Below, piece after piece: positions 1 through 8,934 of a DNA stretch of 64,000 nt (positions are counted from its first letter, which is position 1; the number at the start of each line of letters is the position of its first letter). The position numbers and the translations under genes are program-made. The stretch lies in contig JACEEZ010001253.1 of assembly GCA_016584305.1 (NCBI GenBank), forward strand, positions 62,001 through 126,000. The letters run 5' to 3'. Under the pieces are notes generated by a model that saw nothing but the letters and a program-made list of their open reading frames with translations, was not told the DNA's origin and did no database searches. The stretch is from Chionoecetes opilio (taxonomy: Eukaryota > Arthropoda > Malacostraca > Decapoda > Majidae).

Positions 1-107
1 AATGGGACGGGGCCAGTCTCGATGTATTTTCGCGACCATCAGTCCACCCTGACCCGGTCCGGACTGGACTGAACCAGGGCGGTGAACGTCACGAAAATGC
101 GCTACAA
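1..107 (-). repeat. Short dispersed element, copy cut by window start
   Basis: The reverse complement of these bases matches 57982-58085 over its whole length. Both copies have TTTTCGCGA-type boxes near each end and short GGTCCAG/CAGTCCAG-like repeats between. It looks like a small non-autonomous element with inverted ends. The true outer end may lie before the window. No coding capacity. Confidence 0.6.
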
Positions 108-654
108 GCCTCCCAGACCGCTACACCGGCGGCTTCGTTGTCCCGCGTGGTCCTGCTGGTAAACAAAGTCTCGTATTTTCACGCCAGATCTCGCGGCGCT
201 AGGTCCCATACATTTTTCAGGAAATGCAATGTCCGGACCATCCAACCGTCCGAATCATCACCGCTCTCCCTATAGTTTTTGATAGAAACTGTTGAAAACT
301 AGGGATGCCTGAACATGCCATTCACATCAGATATGTATAGGTGATTGATCCTCACGTATTTGTTTCCTCGTAATCCTCACATCCGTTTGTTGTGTGGCAT
401 TTTATTTCTCTATTTATTGTTTATCACTAGGAAATAGACGTCCACACTAAAGATGTGGAACGTGTCCAAACTCGCACAGGCTAAAGTCAACTTTTTAAAT
501 ACCCTCACCTTAAAATATTTATATTACAACCTGACCTAACCCAACCTAACCTTCACCATCCCCTTCTTTGATTTTCTTTACTTTTTACAAAGAAAAGAAA
601 AGTGCTAAATTGTTCTTGAAAAAAGTAAAAAAAAAAAAAGTAAAAAAAAAAATA
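108..654. other. No gene seen
   Basis: AT-rich single-copy-looking sequence. It contains a short CCTAACC-like run at about 533-552 and an A-rich stretch just before the GGT tract. Nothing coding or repeated was recognised. Confidence 0.5.
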
Positions 655-1735
655 GTGTGGTGATGGCGGTGGTGGTGGTGGTGGTGTGGTGATGGTGGTG
701 GTTGTGGTGATGGTGGTGGTTGTGGTGAAGGTGGTGATGGTGGTGGTGGTGGTGGTGGTGGTGTGGTGGTGGTGATGGTGGTGGTGGTGGTGGTGATGGT
801 CGTGGTGGTGGTGTGCTAGTGGTGGTGGTGGTGGTGATGGTGGTGTGGTGGTGGTTGTGGTGGTGGTAGTGGTGGTGGTGGTAATGGTGGTGGTGGTGGT
901 GGTGATGGTGATGGTGTAGTGGTGGTGGTGGTGGTTGTGGTGGTGTGTGGTGGTGGTGGTGGTGGTGTGGTGGTGATGGTGGTGGTGTGGTGGTGGTGGT
1001 ATAGGTGGTGGTGGTGGTGTGGTGGTGGTGGTGTGGTGTGGTGTGGTGTGGTGTGGTGTGGTGTGGTGTGGTGGGTGGTGGTGGTGTGGTGTGGTGGTGG
1101 TGGTTGTGGTGGGTGGTAGTGTGGTGGTGGTGGTGGTGTGGTGGTGGTTGTGTGGTGTGGTGTGTGGTGGTGGTGGTGGTGGTGGTGGTGGTGGTGGTGG
1201 TGGTGGTGGTGTGTGGTGGTGGTGGTGGTGGTGGTGGTGGTGGTGGTGGTGGTGGTGGTGGTGGTGGTGTGGTGTGGTGGTGGTGGTGGTGGTGGTGGTG
1301 TGTGGGTGGTGGTGGTGGTGGTGGTGGTGTGGGTGGTGGTGGTGGTGGTGGTGGTGTGGTGGTGTGGTGCACGGTGGTGTGGTGGTGCGGTGGTGTGGTG
1401 GTGGTGGTGGTGGTGGTGGTGGTAGAGGTGGTGGTGGTGTGGTGTGGTGTGGGGTGGTGGTGGTGTGTGGTGGTGTAGTGGTGGTGGTGGTGGTGCACGG
1501 TGGTGGTGGTGGTGTGGTGGTGGTGGTGGTGGTAGAGGTGGTGGTGGTGGTGGTGGTAGAGGTGGAGGTGGTGGTGGTGTGGTGTGGTGCTGGTGTGGTG
1601 GTGGTGGTGGTGTGGTGATGGTGGTGGTGTCGTGGTGGTGTGGTGGTGGTGTGGTGGGGGTGTGGTGGTGTGGGGGTGGTGGTGTGGTGGTGGTGGTGTT
1701 GGTGGTGGTGGTATCGGTGAGCGGCGACGCTCAGA
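655..1735. repeat. Long GGT/GTGGT microsatellite
   Basis: About 1.08 kb made almost only of GGT units with interspersed GTGGT and GAT variants. Both strands are open over long distances simply because the repeat lacks stop codons, giving poly-Val/Gly/Trp or poly-His/Thr/Pro strings that are not proteins. Confidence 0.95.
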
Positions 1736-2245
1736 CACTGTTGTTGTGAGGGTTACGAACACATTTTATTTTCATTGCACTAATGCAGTACTTTCGCCGC
1801 TGCAGTAATGTCTCCAGGCACAATATATTACGAATTTTAGCATAAATGGTAAAAGCTCGCTTCGCTAGCTTGGACAATGAGTTAAGAGACGAAATATAAC
1901 TTCCTGCGCCAAATTTCTTCCTTTGCGCCTGTAGCATTCCCCACAAAAGTAGTCACAAGAAGAAGAAGAAGAGGAAACATTTTACAAGCCTATATGACAC
2001 CTGATTTCGGCTGAAATAGGTGTCCAAGCGAGCGAAGCGAGCTTGGACAATAAAGGAGTGAATGTCCTTGCACTACCAGGGCACACTGGTGGCTTCACTG
2101 CTGTGAAACCCAGCATGGGGTTCAGTGTCAGCTAAGATGTAATTTAGTGTCCCAAATGTTATCTAATTTGCCCCATTTACGTAAGTTAGATAACCGTACC
2201 TGAATAGACATTGTCCTTCTGCCATTCAGCAAATTTGGACTCATT
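1736..2245. other. Intergenic; short repeated motif
   Basis: No gene seen. A motif of the form GCGAAGCGAGCTTGGACAAT occurs around 2030-2050 and in diverged form around 1853-1878, so this may be a remnant of a dispersed repeat. A CTTCTGCCA motif just outside the element at 2246 also occurs outside that element's right end. Confidence 0.35.
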
Positions 2246-3007
2246 GGTACCAGTTTGAGCAACCAAGGTTATTATACATTTTCTGAAAGCGTATGATCCA
2301 AGGATCATTTTGATGTATGATAACCTTCTGTACAGTGTAGCTGTTAGTTGTGAGACACCCAAATGTATAAACATATTGTACTGGCAAACAGCGATTTTTA
2401 TTATTTCCCATAAAGTATGTACAAAGCATTTCCAATGTAAATAGGAGTGGAACAGATCTGAAAATGTTACCCAAGGTAAGCCTATATCATGATAACATCA
2501 TATGATGATCTAGGAATACATGAACAAACTATCAAAGTTTACTTTTAGAAGAATACATGCATCAAAGTGGGTGCGGCACTAAGAGAACATGTTGGATATG
2601 TGAAAGTGTTCAATCATCTGCAGTATTAATCACTGCATCTTGACTGTCATCATCTTCAACCTGATTTGTGAACGTTTTCAATTTGCACATTGTTGTACAC
2701 TTTATGCTATTCATGATAAATGGACAGTCTGTTGGTTTGCAGGAGCGGAGACATTTGCAATAGAGCAGTTCAAGGACGGACGCAGGGGCTGGTTTGACGT
2801 CCATCCAGTCGATGCTGATATCTGTTTCACTGACAGTCCAGCCATAGCCGTGTGGAGCAGGTATTTGTAGGCGTTGTACAAGTGCTGACTTCCATACATA
2901 CGTAGGTGACATAGTTGGCTCGCATGGCATGCTTCCGTAGGGTGTCGGCGCATGGAGGAAGCTGGTATGACTCGGCCTCGCCACGTTTTGCCAAGAAGAA
3001 CTTGTAC

Positions 3008-3379
3008 CTGTAATGATAGCAGTTATCAAATTTTATACAGGTTATGCCACTTTACATTAAGCAATGTAAAATACAATACCATATATTGAAAATATACTAA
3101 TCAAAACAAAAACGACTGCGTCGCAAAAAGAAAGTCAAGAAAACATAATTCAGCCAATAATAAAATTGATATATAAAGGTGTCGCCAAGAAATTAATGTA
3201 AATATATACATGAAAAGTATATTTATTTCTAGTGAAAAGTAGGCCTATTAGCTTTAGCATTAATGACTAGAGCTGGTAGCATCTCTCAACTTGTCGCTGG
3301 CGCTCTTGTTCTTGGCTTGACGATGCTACCGCATCGTCTAATTGCCACAGTGTCACCTAGGGTAGTATATAGGGCCTAC
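3008..3379 (-). other. Spliceosomal intron in the PIN-like gene
   Basis: On the minus strand the upstream exon ends TTCAG at 3380, followed by GTAGGC (donor at 3379). The acceptor CATTACAG ends at 3008, followed by GTACAAG. Removing the 372 bases joins a split AG|G arginine codon and restores the family's expected SFRYKFFLAKRGE reading. Confidence 0.65.
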
Positions 3380-3541
3380 CTGAAGGAGTTCACATCGCTG
3401 CAGTTGTCCTTGTCTCCATACAAGGCGCAGGTGAAGGCCTAAAGCTCACTGAAGACATCTTCGTCAAGTTTTGGTTGCTGTCCCATCTTGGTGAATAGCT
3501 GTTGGTACCTTGCACTCCGCTTCACCATCTCCAATGCTGAC

Positions 3542-3928
3542 ATTTTTATTTTTATTTTTTTTAATTTATTTTTATTTATATTTGAATTTTTTTTAATTTT
3601 TACATATGTGCCTATAGCGCCTATAGGCAGTGGTGACCCAGGGCTCGGATGGTAGACTCTGGAGGTTCACTTGAGGGCTGTGATGGTTGGTCCTCGCCCG
3701 TGGTGGCGCAGGCAAGATTCTTATAGTGACGCCTATGAGGCTCATGCCGCTTCCCTGTGTCCTCCGATGCACTCGCAATCGAAGGTAGAGTTGATGGGCC
3801 GGGCATGTGGGTTTTCTTAGGCCACTCGACGGTGCAGAAAGGTTTTGGTTTTCTTCGGGGATCGAACTCGGGTCACCGAGAACGCCAATCGGAGACGCTA
3901 ACCACTCCGCTACCGCCTCCCCGTCGGG
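3542..3928 (-). mobile_element. tRNA-derived SINE, family 1
   Basis: On the minus strand the head at about 3925-3850 has a tRNA-like pol III promoter: an A box in TAGCGGAGTGGTTAGCG and a B box in CGAGTTCGATCCCC. The body ends in TGCCTATAGGCGCTATAGGCAC followed by an A-rich AAATAAAA tail (3605-3542). The 3' part recurs at 42005-42178 and 20207-20268. It interrupts the exon of the PIN-like gene. The tRNA-like head is SINE-internal, not a functional tRNA gene. Confidence 0.8.
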
Positions 3929-4696
3929 AGGGGAGGTTTGTTTGCCGGAAAGTTTGCCCTTTCCGGCAAAGGCACTGGTGGCATCGCATCCCGTCATCGC
4001 ATGCATTGCTGGAAGGGCGTTGGTGACAGATGGTCCAAGGGAATCAGCAATCAGGTGGGTAGGAACAATGCGCGATGTACCTTTGGTTCGGTCAGTGAAC
4101 TTCTGGTACAGCGGACATCTCATCTTGTTCTGATAATGCAGTGCAAGAACAAACACATCAGTGTCTTCACTGCTGATGACCACTGCCCTGTTGGAGGTTG
4201 ATGCAAATTGTGCATGTAGCATCAGCCTTGTGTCCGCCTCTTCTTGTGTGGAATTCAGCTCATCAATTTCTGATTGGCTGTTGCTATCTACAACTGTAGC
4301 CTATCCTTATCTTATTCATGAATCGATTCTATTTATAGTAACATTGCAAATGTATTAATAATATACTAGATACTGCCGTTACTGGAACATTCATAGATTG
4401 TTATTTATTTTTACTTTCTTATCACAAATATACCTACTTCGTAGCTAAAAGGTTGCTTTCTGATTTCTTTATTGCTAACAATTCAACAAGTAGGTTCAGA
4501 GATTCAATAGGAGAGCGATCGGCTATATTACATATTATGCATCAAATGTATAGAAATGATAGTTCTTTTTTCATAACTAAAAGCTTCATAACTCTTAACA
4601 GCTACCTTTCTCAGAGGGTTATCATGCATTTATGAAATCCTTAGTCCAAGACCTTTAAAATGATGTATAATAACCTTGGTTGCTGTTACTGGTACC

Positions 4697-5034
4697 ACGG
4701 ACCCCCATTGGCAGAAGCACTAACAGGGTGTGCCAACGCGGGAGAGCCGAGCCAAGAATGAAGGGGCTACATTCATTCGGATGATGTACAGATCGCACGT
4801 GACTTAAATGGCACTGGATGAACGATCGGGCTAGGAGTAGTACATAAACTGTGTGAACCTAGTTGTATCCCATACATGAAAGTGCATACTGTTAAAGGTG
4901 GTAAAAGGATAAACCCTCGGCCTTTAACAGAGACCAATGTTCTAAGTGTTAGATTGGTACTATTGTAAGTTATTGCTACAGTTTACAATTTACAATTGAA
5001 GTGTACATGTGTATGAAGCAAAGCCAGTATGGAG
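4697..5034. other. No gene seen
   Basis: Sequence between the right TIR of the element at 2246-4696 and the N-terminal pseudogene fragment at 5035. No reading frame or repeat was recognised. Confidence 0.4.
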
Positions 5035-5614
5035 GAAGAATGCTATTTTGCTTGGAAGTTTAAATGCACAGATTCGAAAAAGAAAGAAGTCTTGATAAAT
5101 GCTAAAGCTAAGAGGATAGAAAATATCATAAGATGCAGTTAAATATACAAAGATGAAACCCATCAGAAACTGCAGTTGCAATATGATAATGACAAGGATC
5201 TGAGTTTGAAGGTCCATAGCTCATGTGTGCATAAATACGTTCATCCAAAAGAGGTTCAAAGGGCCCTGAAAGGCCAAAAGGAAGATGAAGAAGAAGCAGA
5301 TGCTGCACCTAGAAAATGAGCAAGACGTTCTGAACAACTGAAATTCAATTTCTCTGAGCACTGTATATTTTGTGGAGAAGATTGCCAAGTTAAGAAGGAC
5401 CCCAAGCATCCATCAAGATGGAAACCAGCATATCTCTGCAAACAAGTTAACAGGCCAGAAAAAAAATGTCCCTTAAGATAGAAATCCTTGCAAAATGTGA
5501 TGAACGGAATGATGACTGGGCAGCACAAGTTCGGATTAGGGTGAGTGGAGCTATCAGTGATTTGCACGCAGCTGATGCACGCTTTCCTCGAAAGAAAGAA
5601 ACCCAAAGATATTG
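5035..5614 (+). pseudogene. PIN-like family protein, N-terminal fragment
   Basis: Plus-strand frames encode KVHSSCVHKYVHPKEVQRAL, then an acidic/basic stretch, then FNFSEHCIFCGEDCQV with DPKHPSRWKPAYLC. After a frameshift come EILAKCDERNDDWAAQVRIR and VSGAISDLHAADARF. By memory, this order (HSSC, a CxxC zinc-like segment, then DLHAADAR) is the N-terminal region of the same invertebrate repeat-protein family whose C-terminal part lies at 2610-4285 on the other strand. At least one stop and one frameshift are present. The reading is cut near 5614 where the CR1 LINE begins, just after the point where further Cys/His residues would be expected. It is either a second copy or the displaced front half of the same gene. 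Confidence 0.5.
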
Positions 5615-5619
5615 TAATA

Positions 5620-6900
5620 ACTAGGGAAATGGTAGAAGATAGTTAAGATATAATGAAGAATTTAATGTCACCAGGACCAGGTGAAGTTTATCCCAGAGTA
5701 TTAATATATTGCAAATAGGTCGTTAGTGAGTCGTCGGTGCAAATTTTAGGAAATCGGTTGATATAGGGGAGGTGCTGTTAATATGGAGGAAAGGAAATGT
5801 AGTTCCCATATTTAAGAAGGGTGATAGAGGACTAATATCAAATTATCGACCCGTTAGTCTAAAGTTAGTGGTAAGTAAATGATTGGAATATGTTATTGCA
5901 AAAAACATTAGAAAACATTTAAAAAAGCATAGTTTGGTAAATGATTCACAACATGGATTCACCAAGTCATGTCTCCCCAATTTGTTGAATTTTTATAGGA
6001 AAGTTTTTGAGACAGCAGATAATGATGAGGATTATGATATAGTATACCTTGACTTTAGTAAGGCATTTGACAAGGTACCACACGAGACACTTTTAAATAA
6101 GATTAAGGCTCATAAACTAGATGGGAAGGTTCTTCGTTGGATCAGATCTTGGCTAAGTGATAGGCAACAAAGGGTTAAAATTAATAGTTCTAAATCTAAA
6201 TGGGTGCAGGTAACAAGTGGGGTTCCACAAGGTTCTGTTTGGGTTTATTACTATTTTTCATTTACATCAACGACTTAGATAATGGGATTAGCAGTGAAGC
6301 AGCAGGTTTGCGGATGATACTAAGGTAGGTAGTATTATTAGATCACACTCTGATGTAAACATATTGCAGGGAGACTTAGATAAATTAAATGAGCAGGTAG
6401 TCAGGAGGCAGATGGAATTAAATATTGATAAGTGTAGCATAATTAATGAAAGAAAAGAAAGCAAAAAAAATGCTGTGAAGAAAAAATCCTGGTAATAGAT
6501 ACACCATACACCACAATGTATTGCTGAAAAGATCAGAAGGTGATAAATATCTGGGAGTGAGGGTGAGCTCAGACCACTGTCCTAGGAAACAATGTATTGA
6601 GGCTAGAAATAGAGCTAATAGGGTGTTATGATTCATTACCAGGAGTGTTAAAAGTAGAAGTGCTGAGTTTATTATAAAGCTTTATTTGGCTCTAATCAGA
6701 CCTCACCTGGACGATGCAGTTCAGTTATGGTCTCCGTATTACAAGATGGATATAGCCTTGTTTGAATCAGTGCAGATAAGGATGACCAAAATGATACATG
6801 GGATGCGTAACTTTAGTTATGAGAGGAAATAAAAGCTATTAAATTTACACGCACTCGAAAGGCGTAGAGTAAGAGGCGATCTGATAGAAGTTTTTAAGTG
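5620..6900 (+). pseudogene. CR1-clade reverse transcriptase, broken
   Basis: Encodes part of the polymerase that copies LINE RNA at the target site. The clearest part is 5883-6243: an SQHGFTKS motif, then YDIVYLDFSKAFDKVPHETL containing the first catalytic Asp (motif A), then VTSGVPQGS (motif B). Past 6243 the frame is lost. The FADDTK-type motif C region, near 6300, is readable only with a deletion and frameshift. Downstream pieces correspond to the thumb and connection region with the CR1-like LGVRV and ARNRAN segments. Multiple stops make it inactive. The YLDFSKAFD and SGVPQGS spacing matches the CR1 clade. The endonuclease half is absent through 5' truncation. Confidence 0.75.
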
Positions 6901-6922
6901 GATAAAAGGATACAATAAAGGA

Positions 6923-7102
6923 TAAGATAAGATAAGATTTTCATCCTATCTAGACACTTTGCAAGTACCAACTACAAGGTTATTGACTATACAAAGCACC
7001 GCCACGTCAGCACGAACTAGGCGGACTCGAACCGCTGACCGAATGCGCAGGGACGCTACACATTGCAAGCTCACGTCTCTACCAACCTTGCCACCCTGAC
7101 GA
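6923..7102 (-). mobile_element. tRNA-derived SINE, family 2, with 13-bp duplication
   Basis: On the minus strand the head reads GTCAGGGTGGCAAGGTTGGTAGAG (A-box region, 7099 downward), followed by GCGGTTCGAGTCCGCC with a consensus B box. The tail is a TTATC repeat (6923-6940). ATACAATAAAGGA occurs at 6910-6922 and 7103-7115, a perfect 13-bp target-site duplication inside the CR1 LINE. The family recurs at 7524-7690. Confidence 0.88.
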
Positions 7103-7417
7103 ATACAATAAAGGAGATGTAGGAGAAGTTATTACGGCTATTAATCATGATAGAACAAGAGGTAAGGGATCAAGCAGGAAAATTATAGATACAAAAAAGA
7201 AATAGGGAAAAACTAGTTCACAAATAGAGTGGAAAATGATTGGATTGGACTCAGTAGACAGGTAGGTAGTGCGGAGTTATTAGGGAGCTTTAAAAGGAAG
7301 CTAGATAATTTCATGGATGGAGATGAAAGGTGGATGTAGGTAGTGTTAAGTAACAGGAACGACCTCGTGTAGGTCTCGCGTACTCTTGGAGCTTCCTTAT
7401 TTTCTTATGTTCTTCTT

Positions 7418-7453
7418 ATATATATATATATATATATATATATCTTTTTTTTC

Positions 7454-7521
<68 letters not shown>
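7418..7521. repeat. TA then CT microsatellite
   Basis: About 26 bases of TA, a T-rich spacer, then about 69 bases of pure CT. Any reading frame here is repeat-encoded and not a gene. Confidence 0.9.
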
Positions 7522-7880
<359 letters not shown>

Positions 7881-8934
7881 GACGATATTTAGAGTAAATG
7901 GGATTTGTGTCCTAATCGCCCGTCTCCGGGTTGGCCAGGGTCCGAGATGACCAGTGTCTGAGATGACCAGTGTCCGAGATGACAAGTGTAAATATCGACT
8001 TGATTACCATATTTCTTGGATCTCATATGACTTGGGACCGAAATGTCTTAGGGATCACTAAAAAAAAAGAAGATTTGACCTCATTACCAATCGCTTCAGT
8101 ACCAATTGACATGTAACCCACGTACACACCCATGAAAATCCGGTGACCCACCACCCACTGGCCATGGCTGCCGTATTCCGTATAATGCTATAATACCCAC
8201 CACTGATCTGATCAAAGAATATGCACTTATACCCTTGTCTGTGGAACCTAATGCCCCTGAGCTCCGCTTGCCGAGTACCACCCTATTATCTGTTGTGCCC
8301 CCACTGTTGCCTCCTTATTGATAGATACCTAGCTAAGCTCTTGCCTGAGTACTCAGTCAGTCAGCATCTTTCATCCTGGCTACATTTCAGCTAAATAAAG
8401 CCATATTGTCTAAAGTCATTGAGTGTCTTTCTCATTACAACTATTACCCTAAATTACTGTATTGCCTTATCAAGTTAAACGGCATACACTTCTTTAAGAT
8501 TCAATGAGGTTTAGTTCCCTATAGCAACTTGTGTACTGGATTTTTAAATAGACAAACTGAGGCTCGAGTTGCAATGGTAACTAATGTGTGTGTAGCCCAT
8601 TTTCAACCCAGAGGTGCCTGAGATATCTAATTTATGGAGTTTATATTTATGCATCAACACTGAACCAGTATTGGGTTAGACTACCTTGTTAAAAATTGGC
8701 CTTAAATCTACTAATTTATAATTTCAAAAAAGTTTAGATGTTAGGAGGATCTGCAGGATTAATATTATCAAATAATTAAAGATCAGTATGATAAGATAAT
8801 AAGGATTTATTGAGAAAGTAGATTCTTAGGATTTATCAAAAAAGTTGATTCAGCACAGGTAGGGGAAAACTCATTTTATTTCTAATTTGGCAGTGATTAA
8901 GGAAAGTAAGACCACACCTGTAGGTACACATAGT
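7881..8934. other. No gene; possible LTR remnant
   Basis: No coding region seen. Bases 8291-8439 start TGTTGTG, contain AATAAA at about 8395 and end CATTACA, the TG...CA form of a short LTR or LTR remnant. They lie upstream of the BEL/Pao sequence that begins near 8935. No second copy was found, so this is weak. Three near repeats of a TGACCAGTGTC(T/C)GAGA motif lie at about 7946-7985. Confidence 0.3.

Larger units (their letters stand above)
2610..4285 (-). pseudogene. PIN/FEN-like domain protein, C-terminal part
   Basis: Read on the minus strand, 4285-3950 encodes an EEADTRLMLHAQ motif, then SSEDTDVFVL and TGCDATSAFAGKGK. From memory these belong to a protein family found in many copies in invertebrate genomes. 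The S-x-D-x-D and later GCD acidic signatures resemble PIN/FEN-type 5'-nuclease folds; that fold assignment is inference. A SINE (about 3542-3928) interrupts the exon, which resumes near 3540 with a MVKRSARYQQLF segment. An intron (3008-3379) joins ...DVNSFR to YKFFLAKRGE. The last exon has LPPCADTLRKHAMRAN, then, after a frameshift near 2920, DISIDWMDVKPAPASVLELL and a Cys-rich tail (CKCLRSCKPTDCPF...KCTTMCKL), with the stop at 2610. The SINE and frameshift make it a pseudogene. The N-terminus is missing here; a related one lies at 5035-5614 on the other strand. Confidence 0.6.
2246..4696 (-). mobile_element. TIR element carrying a PIN-like gene
   Basis: Bases 2246-2279 and the reverse complement of 4663-4696 agree at 31 of 34 positions, both beginning GGTACCAGT. 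Lower similarity continues inward to about 2350 and 4588, giving arms of about 105 bp. Between them, on the minus strand, lies an intron-containing gene fragment (2610-4285), itself interrupted by a SINE. No target-site duplication is evident. The long inverted arms around one gene are what a cut-and-paste DNA transposon would show. I do not know a superfamily with this end sequence and this protein, so the element type is unassigned. It is about 2.45 kb including the SINE. Confidence 0.6.
5615..7418 (+). mobile_element. CR1-like LINE, 5'-truncated copy
   Basis: A non-LTR retrotransposon running from the start of the reverse transcriptase (MSPGPGEVYPRV-like) to a 3' end with the repeated ATGTTCTT motif near 7405. 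Its body is cut by a SINE at 6923-7102. A second copy at 53855-56575 shares the 3' half, including GTAGTGTTAAGTAACAGGAAC. The AT and CT microsatellite follows directly after the 3' end. Confidence 0.8.

Noticed and set aside
533..552. Telomeric CCTAA repeat
   Set aside because: Only a few imperfect units; arthropod TTAGG arrays would be longer and exact.
605..1762. 385-residue His/Thr/Pro open frame and overlapping Val/Gly/Trp frames
   Set aside because: They are translations of the GGT microsatellite, with no complexity, no domain and no codon bias.
3593..4222. A single 209-residue protein
   Set aside because: Only about the first 90 residues belong to the PIN-like gene; the remainder is read-through into the antisense-embedded SINE.
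6923..7102. tRNA gene
   Set aside because: A and B boxes belong to a SINE with a body, a repeat tail and a target duplication; no proper tRNA cloverleaf is expected. The same applies to the heads at 3850-3925, 7524, 12649 and 36445.
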